A stretch of DNA of 49,342 nt from positions 1 through 49,342 of the forward strand of contig DATCDQ010000073.1 of the NCBI GenBank assembly GCA_036510655.1, in the 5' to 3' direction. This DNA is from Rathayibacter_A sp036510655. GTDB lineage: Bacteria > Actinomycetota > Actinomycetes > Actinomycetales > Microbacteriaceae. This document shows, one piece after another, positions 14,533 through 21,885 of the stretch. The translations under genes and the position numbers were made by a program. The first letter of the stretch is position 1. Each line of letters opens with the position of its first letter. Below the pieces are notes generated by a model. It was not told where the DNA came from. It saw nothing but the letters and a program-made list of their open reading frames with translations, and ran no database searches.

Positions 14533-15318
14533 GTGCTCGATCAATCGACTATCGAAGCGATCGCCGACGAACTGGCGGCCGCCGAACGCGACCGCACGAC
14601 AATGCCGCTCATCACCGCGCGGCATCCGGAGATGACGGTCGAAGACGCCTACGCGGTGCAGAACATCTGGAAAGAACGTGGGCTGGCCGCCGGTCGCCGC
14701 ATCGCCGGCCACAAGATCGGGCTGACCTCAAAGGTCATGCAAGTGGCCACCGGCATCACCGAGCCGGACTACGGCGTCATCTTCGACGATGTCGTCTATC
14801 AGACCGGGTCCGTCATCCCGTTCGATGCATTCTCCAACGTGCGTATCGAGGTCGAACTCGCGTTCGTGCTCGGCAAACCGCTTTCCGGCCCGAATTGCAC
14901 GCTCTTCGACGTGCTGGATGCCACCGCCTACGTCGTTCCGGCGCTGGAGGTGCTGAGTTCCCGCGTCGAGATGACCGGCCGCACGATCGTCGACACGATC
15001 TCCGACAATGCTGCCCTCGGCGCCATGATCATCGGCGGCAGCCCGGTGAAGGTCGACAAGCTCGACCTGCGCTGGGTGTCTGCACTGCTGTATCGCAATG
15101 AGACGATCGAGGAGTCCGGGGTTGCAGCCGCTGTGCTCGGGCATCCGGCGGCCGGCGTGTTCTGGTTAGCCAACAAACTCGCCCAACATGGCACCGTGCT
15201 CGAGGCCGGCGAGATCATTCTGGCCGGGTCGTTCACTCGCCCGATGTGGGTGTCCAAGGGCGACACCATCCACGCCGACTACGGAGCTCTGGGGGCCATC
15301 ACATGTCGTTTCGAGTAG
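14533..15318 (+). CDS. hpaH: 2-oxo-hept-3-ene-1,7-dioate hydratase
   Basis: 261 residues from GTG 14533, with GGAGG at 14524-14528. It belongs to the HpaH/MhpD hydratase branch of the FAH-like superfamily: EDAYAVQNIWKERGLAAGRR, then GHKIGLTSKVMQ, PDYGVIF, IEVELAFVLGKPL with the Mg-binding E-x-E, and LASNA-type ILAGSFTRPMWV near the end. It would add water to 2-oxohept-3-enedioate, giving 4-hydroxy-2-oxoheptanedioate for HpaI. A longer frame from GTG 14419 is rejected because it begins inside the operator and translates the minisatellite. It overlaps hpaI by 16 bases, so the two are translationally coupled. A 2-oxopent-4-enoate hydratase is the alternative, less likely with HpaD and HpaE here. 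Confidence 0.87.
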   Translation: MLDQSTIEAIADELAAAERDRTTMPLITARHPEMTVEDAYAVQNIWKERGLAAGRRIAGHKIGLTSKVMQVATGITEPDYGVIFDDVVYQTGSVIPFDAFSNVRIEVELAFVLGKPLSGPNCTLFDVLDATAYVVPALEVLSSRVEMTGRTIVDTISDNAALGAMIIGGSPVKVDKLDLRWVSALLYRNETIEESGVAAAVLGHPAAGVFWLANKLAQHGTVLEAGEIILAGSFTRPMWVSKGDTIHADYGALGAITCRFE

Positions 15319-16127
15319 AACTGCCACCCACGTTCGCCGATCGGCTCGCGGCGGCGACCCGCCCGCAGATCGGCATCTGGGTCTGTTCGACCAGCCCGCT
15401 CGTCGCCGAGATCTGCGCAGGCAGCGGCCTGGACGCGCTGCTCATCGACGGCGAACACGGGCCGAACACACTCGAGTCGATCCTGGCGCAACTGCAGGCC
15501 GTCGCCGCCTACCCGATCACTCCGCTCGTGCGGCTGCCGTCTGCCGACACTGTGCTCGTCAAGCAACTGCTCGACGCCGGCGCCCAGAATCTGCTCGCAC
15601 CCATGGTCAACACGGTCGATGAGGCCCTCGCCATGGTGCGCGCCGTGCGCTATCCGCCGCTCGGGGCGCGCGGCGTCGGAAGTGCTCTCGCCCGGTCATC
15701 GCGCTGGAGCCGCGTCGACGACTACCTTGCGCGCGCACACGAACTCGTGTCGTTGTTCGTGCAGATCGAGACCGCGGCGGCGGTCGGCAACGTCGAGGAG
15801 ATCGCCGCCCTCGAGGGCATCGACGGCATCTTCCTCGGGCCCGCCGACCTCGCCGCGTCGATGGGGCACCTCGGCCTGCAGGACCATCCGGATGTCGTCG
15901 CCTCCGTCGAGCGCACCATCGCCGTTGCGAAACGGCTGGGCACACGCGTCGGCGTCAACGCCTTCGCGCCCGCGATGGCCAAGCACTATCTGGCCGCCGG
16001 GGCCGACTTCGTCTTCGTCGGATCGGACGTGACGCTGCTCGCACGCGGCGCCGAAGCCCTCGCGGCGGCCTACCTGCCCGGGAAGAGCGAAACGGATGCC
16101 GCGTCGCCGCCCCCGGCCGACTACTGA
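15303..16127 (+). CDS. hpaI: 4-hydroxy-2-oxoheptanedioate aldolase
   Basis: 274 residues. HpcH/HpaI class II aldolase: IGIWVCSTSPLVAEICAGSG, the signature LLIDGEHGPN with the catalytic His, Arg in PLVRLPSADTVLVKQLLDAG, metal-binding Glu in VQIETAAAVGNV and Asp in FLGPADLAASMG. It cleaves 4-hydroxy-2-oxoheptanedioate to pyruvate and succinic semialdehyde, the last step of homoprotocatechuate meta-cleavage. ATG 15303 lies inside the end of hpaH; a longer frame from 15246 would read 19 residues of the hpaH sequence out of frame and is rejected. Downstream is a 407-bp gap with a large hairpin before the FAH-RraA gene. Confidence 0.9.
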   Translation: MSFRVELPPTFADRLAAATRPQIGIWVCSTSPLVAEICAGSGLDALLIDGEHGPNTLESILAQLQAVAAYPITPLVRLPSADTVLVKQLLDAGAQNLLAPMVNTVDEALAMVRAVRYPPLGARGVGSALARSSRWSRVDDYLARAHELVSLFVQIETAAAVGNVEEIAALEGIDGIFLGPADLAASMGHLGLQDHPDVVASVERTIAVAKRLGTRVGVNAFAPAMAKHYLAAGADFVFVGSDVTLLARGAEALAAAYLPGKSETDAASPPPADY

Positions 16128-16230
16128 CGACATGGCTGTCCAATTAGCTCCGGCTGGCTCGGGAATCTGCTCAATTCCGGCGCCGGTCCGTGTTCATTGT
16201 GCGCACGATGTCGCGCGGCACGGGTCGGCG

Positions 16231-16288
16231 TTCATTGTGCGCAAAACGTCGGAATGGCAGGTCATTCCGACGTTGTGCGCACAATGAA
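16231..16288. repeat. Long near-perfect hairpin, 26-bp arms
   Basis: TTCATTGTGCGCA with 13 further bases (16231-16256) pairs with 16263-16288 with one mismatch, leaving the 6-nt loop GCAGGT. A third partial copy of the arm lies at 16193-16205. There is no T-run after it, so it is not a canonical terminator; it may be a small non-autonomous palindromic element or an RNA-processing hairpin. Confidence 0.75.
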
Positions 16289-16487
16289 TTGGCCAACGCC
16301 TGTGCGTGCGGCCGGTGCAGCAGGCACCCGAGCCAAGTGGAGCAACCACCCGTGCTAGCCAGACAGGCATGACTCGCGAAATGCCGATGGAGCGACCGAG
16401 AGACGTCCTCTGCTGGCCCGGACGCGTCCTCGGCCGGCCCAGAGGCGAACCGCTTGACCCGAAAACGAACCGCTTGCAATCCTGCTG

Positions 16488-16503
16488 TGATCGTATATGA
16501 TTT
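16488..16503 (+). promoter_or_regulatory. Degenerate copy of the hpaH palindrome
   Basis: TGATCGTATATGATTT matches the perfect palindrome at 14420-14435 at 13 of 16 positions and lies 32 bp upstream of the FAH-RraA start. A second short palindrome, GTGATATCAC, follows at 16504-16513. This suggests the same GntR-type regulator controls both transcription units. Confidence 0.5.
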
Positions 16504-16534
16504 GTGATATCACCTGAACGGAGACGATGACGTC

Positions 16535-18184
16535 ATGGCCGAATCCGCAACACCCGGCGCAACTCTTGGTGCCGCGCTAACCAGTGCCGCGCTACCCACG
16601 CCGGGCAACGCCCTCCATACACCAGGCAAGATCATCGCGGTGCACCTGAACTACCGCTCGCGCGCCGAGCAGCGTGGGCGCACGCCGGCGCAGCCGTCTT
16701 ACTTTCTCAAGCCCGCGACATCCATAGCCGCGTCAGACGGAACGCTCGAGCGCCCGGCCGGCACTGAATTGCTCGCATTCGAGGGCGAGATCGCACTGAT
16801 CGTCGGCCGCACGACGCGTCGGGTGAGTCCGAACGACGGCTGGGCCGCCGTCTCGGGCATCACCGCGGCGAACGACTTCGGCGTCTACGACTTCCGCGTG
16901 GCAGACAAGGGTTCCAACCTGCGCTCCAAGGGCGGCGACGGGTTCACGCCGCTCGGGCCTGTCGTGATCCCGGCCGAAGGCCTCGACCCGGCCGCGCTGC
17001 GCGTACGCACCTGGGTGAACGGTGACCTCGCGCAAGACGACAGCACGGATGGCTTGCTGTTCCCATTCGGCCGGCTGATCGCTGACCTGTCACAGCTGCT
17101 CACGCTCGAGCCGGGCGATGTAATCCTGACCGGCACACCGGCAGGCTCATCCGTGGTGCAGCCCGGCGATGTCGTCGAAGTCGAAGTGGATGCCCCCGCC
17201 GCGCCGGGCGCGCCGACCTCCGGACGGTTGCGGACGACGATCACACAGGGCACCGTACCATTCGGCGAGTTCGGCGCCCAGCCGAGCGTGGACGACGTGC
17301 AACGCGGGGAGGCGTGGGGACGAGTCGCGGGATCGACGGACGCTGGGGGTCTCGATACGCTCGCTGGCGCTCGCTACTCGACCACCGAGGGAGGTGACGC
17401 GGGGCGTCTCGATACGCTCGCTAGCGCTCGCTACTCGACCACCGAAGAGGCGTCGCCGGCTACTCGACCAGCGAGTGCGGAAGGGTTCGTGCTGAGCGAC
17501 GAAGTGCGCGCGAAGCTCGCGGACACCGCCGTTGCCACGCTCAGCGCATCGCTACGCAAGCGTGGCTACCACGACATCTTCATCGAGGGTGTCTACAGCA
17601 ACAAGCCGGGCGTGCAGATGGCCGGATTGGCCCGCACGCTACGGTTCATCCCGTTCCGGCCTGACCTGTTCGCGAGCCACGGCGGCGGTTACAACGCGCA
17701 GAAGCGGGCTTTCGACGCGGTGAATCCGGGCGAAGTGCTTGTCATCGAGGCACGCGGCGAGCCCGGCACCGGCACGGTCGGCGACGTGCTCGCCCTCCGG
17801 GCTCAGGTACGCCAGGCTGCCGGCATCGTCACGGACGGTGGCGTGCGCGATTACGACGTGGTCGCGGGGCTGGAGATTCCAACGTTCTCGAAGGGACCGC
17901 ATCCGTCGGTGCTCGGTCGCAAGCACGTGCCGTGGGAGACCGACGTCACGATCGACTGCGGTGGTGCAGCGGTGCAGCCCGGCGACCTGATCGTCGGCGA
18001 CGGAGATGGCGTCATCGTCATCCCTGCCGCCATCGCCGCCGAGGTCATCGACGAAGCGAACGCCAAGGAGCACGAAGATGCCTGGGTGGCCGAGCAAGTG
18101 GCGGCCGGCGCCGCCGTGGACGGCCTCTTTCCGATGAACGCAGAATGGAAGGCACGGTACACGCAGTGGCTTCAACAGCAGTAG
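16535..18184 (+). CDS. FAH-RraA two-domain fusion in the HpaG position of the homoprotocatechuate pathway
   Basis: 549 residues. Residues about 25-255 are a fumarylacetoacetate-hydrolase (FAH) domain: GKIIAVHLNYRSRAEQRG, metal-site E83-G-E85 (FEGEIALIVG), ANDFGVYDFR and GDVILTGTPAG. Residues about 315-549 are an RraA-like domain with D417-x20-R438-D439, the signature of metal-dependent aldolase/decarboxylase members. Known HpaG is two FAH domains that decarboxylate 5-oxopent-3-ene-1,2,5-tricarboxylate and isomerise the product; here the RraA fold stands in for the second. The linker (about 271-310) is made of two in-frame family A repeats (GLDTLAGARYSTTE and RLDTLASARYSTTE). ATG 16535 follows GGAG at 16520-16523. 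Division of labour between domains is inferred; a decarboxylase role for RraA is the first guess. Confidence 0.88.
   Translation: MAESATPGATLGAALTSAALPTPGNALHTPGKIIAVHLNYRSRAEQRGRTPAQPSYFLKPATSIAASDGTLERPAGTELLAFEGEIALIVGRTTRRVSPNDGWAAVSGITAANDFGVYDFRVADKGSNLRSKGGDGFTPLGPVVIPAEGLDPAALRVRTWVNGDLAQDDSTDGLLFPFGRLIADLSQLLTLEPGDVILTGTPAGSSVVQPGDVVEVEVDAPAAPGAPTSGRLRTTITQGTVPFGEFGAQPSVDDVQRGEAWGRVAGSTDAGGLDTLAGARYSTTEGGDAGRLDTLASARYSTTEEASPATRPASAEGFVLSDEVRAKLADTAVATLSASLRKRGYHDIFIEGVYSNKPGVQMAGLARTLRFIPFRPDLFASHGGGYNAQKRAFDAVNPGEVLVIEARGEPGTGTVGDVLALRAQVRQAAGIVTDGGVRDYDVVAGLEIPTFSKGPHPSVLGRKHVPWETDVTIDCGGAAVQPGDLIVGDGDGVIVIPAAIAAEVIDEANAKEHEDAWVAEQVAAGAAVDGLFPMNAEWKARYTQWLQQQ
17348..17440 (+). repeat. 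Two family A repeat half-elements inside a coding sequence
   Basis: GGTCTCGATACGCTCGCTGG and onward to CTACTCGACC spans 17348-17383, and a near-identical 36-bp unit spans 17405-17440, a 57-bp period that keeps frame. A third fragment, CTACTCGACCAGCGAG, follows at 17460-17475. In the other copies of the family this sequence is intergenic. Here it encodes the inter-domain linker. Confidence 0.85.
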
Positions 18185-18906
18185 CTTCAACTGCTTCGGA
18201 CACCGCGAGCGCCCCGAGCAAATCGCAGCTGGCGTATGACTGGATCCGCGATCGGATCAACGGCGGCAACTACTCCCCGGGTTACCGGCTCGTGCTCGCA
18301 CAACTCGCCGGGGACCTCGGCGTCAGCGTCGTGCCCGTGCGCGAGGCGATCCGGCGGCTCGAAGCCGAAGGTCTGGTCACCTACGAACGCAACGTCGGTG
18401 CGCAGGTCGCGATGGTGCACGAATCCGAGTACGTGTACACGATGGAGACGCTCGCCCTCGTCGAGGGCGCTGCAACCAGACTCGCCGCACCGTTCATCAC
18501 CCCTGGCCACATCGTGCGGGCACGAGCGATCAACGACGAGATGATCGCATGCCTCGACGATCTTCAGCCGCACCGGTTCACCGAGCTGAACCTCGAGTTC
18601 CACGCCGTGCTGTTCGAAGAGTGCACGAACCCGCACATCCTCGATCTCGTGCACCGCGGCTGGAACCGGCTGCGGGTGCTGCGTGACTCGACGTTCGGCT
18701 TCGTGCCGGGCCGAGCCCGCCAATCCGTCATCGAACACGAAAACCTGCTGCGGCTGATCGAAACCGACGCGGAGCCTCTGACACTCGAACTGGCCGCCCG
18801 CGAACACCGCACCGCCACGCTCGATGCGTTCCTGGCCTACCAGGCCGAGCACAAGCATCCGTCAACGCCTGTTCAAACCACCCCCGTTCAAGGAGGAACC
18901 CACTGA
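18166..18906 (+). CDS. GntR-family regulator, FadR/FCD type, of the hpa operon
   Basis: 246 residues from GTG 18166; ATG 18145 in the same frame is an alternative, and both overlap the end of the FAH-RraA gene. The winged helix-turn-helix runs SQLAYDWIRDRINGGNYSPG, then LAGDLGVSVVPVREAIRRLE and AEGLVTYERNVGAQVA. The FCD domain contains LNLEFHAVLFEECTNPHILD, VIEHENLLRLIE and AAREHRTATLDAFL, with likely metal-binding histidines. Embedded in the catabolic operon with four-base-scale overlaps on both sides, it is probably a repressor released by a pathway intermediate, acting at the palindromes at 14420 and 16488. Comparable local regulators occur in other hpa clusters. Confidence 0.87.
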   Translation: MASTAVASTASDTASAPSKSQLAYDWIRDRINGGNYSPGYRLVLAQLAGDLGVSVVPVREAIRRLEAEGLVTYERNVGAQVAMVHESEYVYTMETLALVEGAATRLAAPFITPGHIVRARAINDEMIACLDDLQPHRFTELNLEFHAVLFEECTNPHILDLVHRGWNRLRVLRDSTFGFVPGRARQSVIEHENLLRLIETDAEPLTLELAAREHRTATLDAFLAYQAEHKHPSTPVQTTPVQGGTH

Positions 18907-20420
18907 TGAGCCACTTCATCCCCGACAACCTGCCGAGCCGAATTCAGCACTTCATCGACGGCAGGTTCGTCGACAGCGTCTCCGGCAAGACTTTTGACGT
19001 GCTCGACCCGGTGACGGGTGACACCTACACGCAGGCCGCCGCTGGCCAGAAAGAGGACATCGACCTCGCCGTCGCCGCAGCCACGCGCGCCTTCCACGAC
19101 GGCCCATGGCCGCGGATGCTGCCGCGCGGCCGCGCCCGCGTATTGAACCGAATTGCGGATGCTGTCGAAGCGGAGAACGCTAAACTCGCCGATCTCGAGA
19201 CCTTCGACACCGGCCTGCCGATCACGCAGGCGCTCGGCCAGGCGCAGCGCGCGGCGGAGAACTTCCGGTTCTTCGCGGACCTGATCGTCGCCCAAGCCGA
19301 CGATGCCTTCACGGTGCCGGGCCGCCAGATCAACTACGTCAACCGCAAGCCGATCGGCGTCGCCGGGCTGATCACACCGTGGAACACGCCGTTCATGCTG
19401 GAGAGCTGGAAGCTCGCTCCAGCGCTTGCCTCCGGCTGCACGGTCGTGCTCAAGCCGGCCGAGTTCACGCCGCTGTCCGCCAGCCTGTGGGCCGAGATCT
19501 TTCGCGACGCCGGGCTACCCGACGGCGTGTTCAATCTGGTCAACGGGCTCGGCGAGGAGGCGGGCGACGCTCTGGTCAAGCATCCGGATGTGCCGCTGAT
19601 CTCGTTCACCGGCGAGAGCAAGACAGGTCAGCTGATCTTTGGCAACGCTGCGCCATACCTGAAGGGTCTGTCGATGGAGCTCGGCGGCAAGTCGCCCGCC
19701 GTCGTCTTTGCAGACGCCGATCTGGATGCCGCGATCGACTCCACACTGTTCGGTGTGTTCTCGCTCAACGGCGAGCGCTGCACGGCGGGCAGCCGCATCC
19801 TGGTCGAACGCTCGATCTACGATGAGTTCTGCTCACGGTATGCCGCGCGCGCCGCGAACATCGTGGTCGGCGACCCGCACGACCCAGCCACAGAGGTCGG
19901 CACGCTCGTGCATCCGGAGCATTACGCGAAGGTGATGAGCTACGTCGAGATCGGCAAAGGCGAGGGACGCTTGCTCGCCGGCGGCGGGCGACCTGCCACA
20001 CTGCCGAAGGGACACGAGAACGGCAGTTACGTCGCCCCGACCGTGTTTGCGGATGTCGCACCAGATGCCAGGATCTTCCAGGAGGAAATCTTCGGCCCGG
20101 TCGTCGCGATCACCCCGTTCGACACGGACGCCGAGGCGCTCGCACTCGCAAACGGCGTGCGCTACGGCCTGGCCGCCTACATCTGGACCAGCGACCTCAA
20201 GCGCGCGCACACGTTCGCGCAGTCGGTCGAAGCGGGCATGGTGTGGCTCAACTCGCACAATGTGCGGGACCTGCGTACTCCGTTCGGCGGGGTGAAGGCA
20301 TCCGGGCTCGGACACGAGGGCGGCTACCGCTCGATCGACTTCTACACCGACCAGCAATCCGTGCACATCACCCTCGGCGACGTGCACACCGCCCGCTTCG
20401 GCCTCCCGTTGGTCGAGTAG
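18906..20420 (+). CDS. hpaE: 5-carboxymethyl-2-hydroxymuconate semialdehyde dehydrogenase
   Basis: 504 residues, ALDH superfamily. Catalytic set present: Asn160 (TPWNTPFM), Lys183 (VLKPAEFTPL), Glu258 (SMELGGKSP) and Cys292 (NGERCTAGSRIL). The HpaE group is suggested by context and by NSHNVRDLRTPFGGVKASGL near the C-terminus. It oxidises the ring-cleavage semialdehyde with NAD. ATG 18906 shares its A with the GntR stop (TGATG), and GGAGG sits at 18893-18897. The last residues and stop (LVE, TAG) come from the first bases of a family A repeat at 20411-20493, so the natural C-terminus may have been replaced. Confidence 0.9.
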   Translation: MSHFIPDNLPSRIQHFIDGRFVDSVSGKTFDVLDPVTGDTYTQAAAGQKEDIDLAVAAATRAFHDGPWPRMLPRGRARVLNRIADAVEAENAKLADLETFDTGLPITQALGQAQRAAENFRFFADLIVAQADDAFTVPGRQINYVNRKPIGVAGLITPWNTPFMLESWKLAPALASGCTVVLKPAEFTPLSASLWAEIFRDAGLPDGVFNLVNGLGEEAGDALVKHPDVPLISFTGESKTGQLIFGNAAPYLKGLSMELGGKSPAVVFADADLDAAIDSTLFGVFSLNGERCTAGSRILVERSIYDEFCSRYAARAANIVVGDPHDPATEVGTLVHPEHYAKVMSYVEIGKGEGRLLAGGGRPATLPKGHENGSYVAPTVFADVAPDARIFQEEIFGPVVAITPFDTDAEALALANGVRYGLAAYIWTSDLKRAHTFAQSVEAGMVWLNSHNVRDLRTPFGGVKASGLGHEGGYRSIDFYTDQQSVHITLGDVHTARFGLPLVE

Positions 20421-20493
20421 CGAGGAACGAGCGTATCGAGACCACCTCACGGGGTCTCGATAGGCGTGCTCGTACCTCGCTCGCTACTCGACC
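20411..20493. repeat. Family A palindromic repeat (copy 4), supplying the hpaE stop
   Basis: GGTCGAGTAGCGAGGAACGA at the left and CTCGCTACTCGACC at the right form a hairpin that spans the hpaE/hpaD gap. The first ten bases encode the end of HpaE, the TAG of GGTCGAGTAG being the stop. Transcribed, it would make a stable stem between the two cistrons. Confidence 0.85.
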
Positions 20494-20517
20494 AACAAGA
20501 GATCAAGGAACCATTAA

Positions 20518-21606
20518 ATGACGAACCCACTCCCCACCCCATCTCTCTCGAACCCGTCGGTGCCGCCGCCGGATGTCATCCGTTGCGCGTACGCGGAATT
20601 CATCGTGAGCGACCTGGCCGCGTCGCGCGCGTTCTACGTTGACGTGCTCGGCCTCGTCGTCACATACGAAGACGAGAATACGATCTACCTGCGCGCGTTC
20701 GAGGAGTACCTGCACCATTCGCTGATCCTGCGTGTCGGACCGATTCCGGCGCTTTCTGTGCTCGCTTACCGCGTGCGCTCGGCCGCCGAAGTCGACGCGG
20801 CCGAAGCCTACTACCGCGAACTCGGCGTGCGGGTCGAGCGCCGGCCGGCCGGTGCGACCCGCGGCATCGGCGAGGCCGTGCGCATCGAAGACCCGCTCGG
20901 ATTTCCGATCGAATTCTTCTACGACGCCGAGCATGTGGAGCGGTTCACGCAGCGCTACGACCTGCAGGGCGCCGGTGCCATCTCCCGTCTCGACCACTTC
21001 AATGTGACCACACCGGACGTGCCGTTCGCCCAGAGCTACTACGAGGGCGTCGGCTTCAAAGTCTCGGAGGACATCGAAGATGAGGACGGAACCGTCTACG
21101 CTGCGTGGATGTACCGCAAGGCCACCGTGCACGACGTCGCCCTGACCGGCGGCGACGGCCCGCGCCTGCACCACGTCGCCTTCGCCACGCACGAGCGCAC
21201 CCAAATCCTGCATATTTGCGACCACCTCGGCGCGATCCGGCGCCCAGACATCATCGAACGCGGCCCCGGCCGGCACGGCGTCTCGAACGCGTTCTATCTG
21301 TACCTGCGCGACCCGGACGGCCACCGCATCGAGATCTACACCCACGACTACTACACGGGTGACCCGGACAACCCGGTCATCCGCTGGGATGTGCACGACA
21401 ACCAGCGCCGCGACTTCTGGGGAAACCCGGTGGTGCCCAGCTGGTACGCGGAGGCGTCGACGGTACTCGACCTGGACGGGCGGCCGCATCCGATCACTGA
21501 ACGCACTGATACACGCGAGTCCGACGTGACGATCGGTGCGGACGGCTTCTCCTACACCCGTGCCGGCGACGCGGAGCAGGGATTCAAGCTCGGCGAGCAG
21601 GTATAG
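20518..21606 (+). CDS. hpaD: Homoprotocatechuate (3,4-dihydroxyphenylacetate) 2,3-dioxygenase
   Basis: 362 residues, VOC-fold type I extradiol dioxygenase. The sequence tracks Brevibacterium homoprotocatechuate dioxygenase with a constant +5 offset: metal ligands His160, His219 and Glu272 (155, 214, 267 there), second-sphere Asn162, Trp197, His205, Arg248 and Tyr262 (157, 192, 200, 243, 257 there). All are present, so the enzyme should be active with Fe(II) or Mn(II). It opens 3,4-dihydroxyphenylacetate proximally to give 5-carboxymethyl-2-hydroxymuconate semialdehyde for HpaE. ATG 20518 follows AAGGAACC. It is last in the operon, 97 bp after hpaE across a family A repeat. Confidence 0.95.
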   Translation: MTNPLPTPSLSNPSVPPPDVIRCAYAEFIVSDLAASRAFYVDVLGLVVTYEDENTIYLRAFEEYLHHSLILRVGPIPALSVLAYRVRSAAEVDAAEAYYRELGVRVERRPAGATRGIGEAVRIEDPLGFPIEFFYDAEHVERFTQRYDLQGAGAISRLDHFNVTTPDVPFAQSYYEGVGFKVSEDIEDEDGTVYAAWMYRKATVHDVALTGGDGPRLHHVAFATHERTQILHICDHLGAIRRPDIIERGPGRHGVSNAFYLYLRDPDGHRIEIYTHDYYTGDPDNPVIRWDVHDNQRRDFWGNPVVPSWYAEASTVLDLDGRPHPITERTDTRESDVTIGADGFSYTRAGDAEQGFKLGEQV

Positions 21607-21627
21607 GCGGCCGGCGCTGCTGGGGCG

Positions 21628-21876
21628 CTACGAGCGCCGTGCGGCTTCACGCTGGACCGGACTTTGCGCGCTGGCCCGGACCGGAAAGCGGATGCCGGTC
21701 CGGGCTAGCGCAAAATGTCCGGGCTTGCGCAAACGGACACGCTCGCGCGTGACGATGAATCCGCCGGTACCGTCTGGGATGAACTGCAGACGAGACCCCG
21801 GGACCAACGTCAACTCCGAGCGCACATTGCGCGGAACCGTGATCCGACCCTTGCTCGTCATGTTGGCGATTGACAT
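21628..21876 (-). CDS. AbrB/MazE-type antitoxin-like protein with repeat-derived tail
   Basis: 82 residues from ATG 21876, with AAGGAGG 5 bases upstream. The first 50 residues are a swapped-hairpin AbrB/SpoVT/MazE DNA-binding domain: MSIANMTSKGRITVPRNVRS, then LTLVPGSRLQFIPDGTGGFI. The rest (ALARTGIRFPVRASAQSP and onward) is translated from a family B intergenic repeat at 21651-21733, so the original C-terminus has been replaced or truncated. No toxin gene follows: the next DNA is the end of hpaD on the other strand. It may persist as an orphan DNA-binding protein. Confidence 0.65.
   Translation of the reverse strand: MSIANMTSKGRITVPRNVRSELTLVPGSRLQFIPDGTGGFIVTRERVRLRKPGHFALARTGIRFPVRASAQSPVQREAARRS
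21651..21733. repeat. Family B repeat (copy 1)
   Basis: Contains the family core: CCGGACCGGAAAGCGGATGC, CGGTCCGGGCTAGCGCAAA and a second, weaker TCCGGGC-TTGCGCAAA. Related copies: 24539-24621, 46434-46539, 46586-46689, 47831-47912, 48746-48830 and 48886-48974. It overlaps the 3' end of the AbrB-like gene. Confidence 0.75.
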
Positions 21877-21885
21877 CGTAGCCTC

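Larger units (their letters stand above)
16128..16534. other. Intergenic region between hpaI and the FAH-RraA gene
   Basis: 407 bases without a gene. It holds a long hairpin (16231-16288), an extra partial copy of one arm (TTCATTGTGCGCA at 16193-16205), a direct repeat CGAACCGCTTG at 16447-16457 and 16467-16477, and the degenerate operator at 16488-16503. Likely terminator or processing site followed by a second promoter. Confidence 0.6.

Noticed and set aside
16231..16288. Canonical rho-independent terminator after hpaI
   Set aside because: No T-run follows the stem, the arms are too long, and an extra arm copy lies outside the hairpin.
20503..21489. A 328-codon minus-strand frame opposite hpaD
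   Set aside because: Antisense shadow of a dioxygenase whose metal ligands and second-sphere residues are all present.
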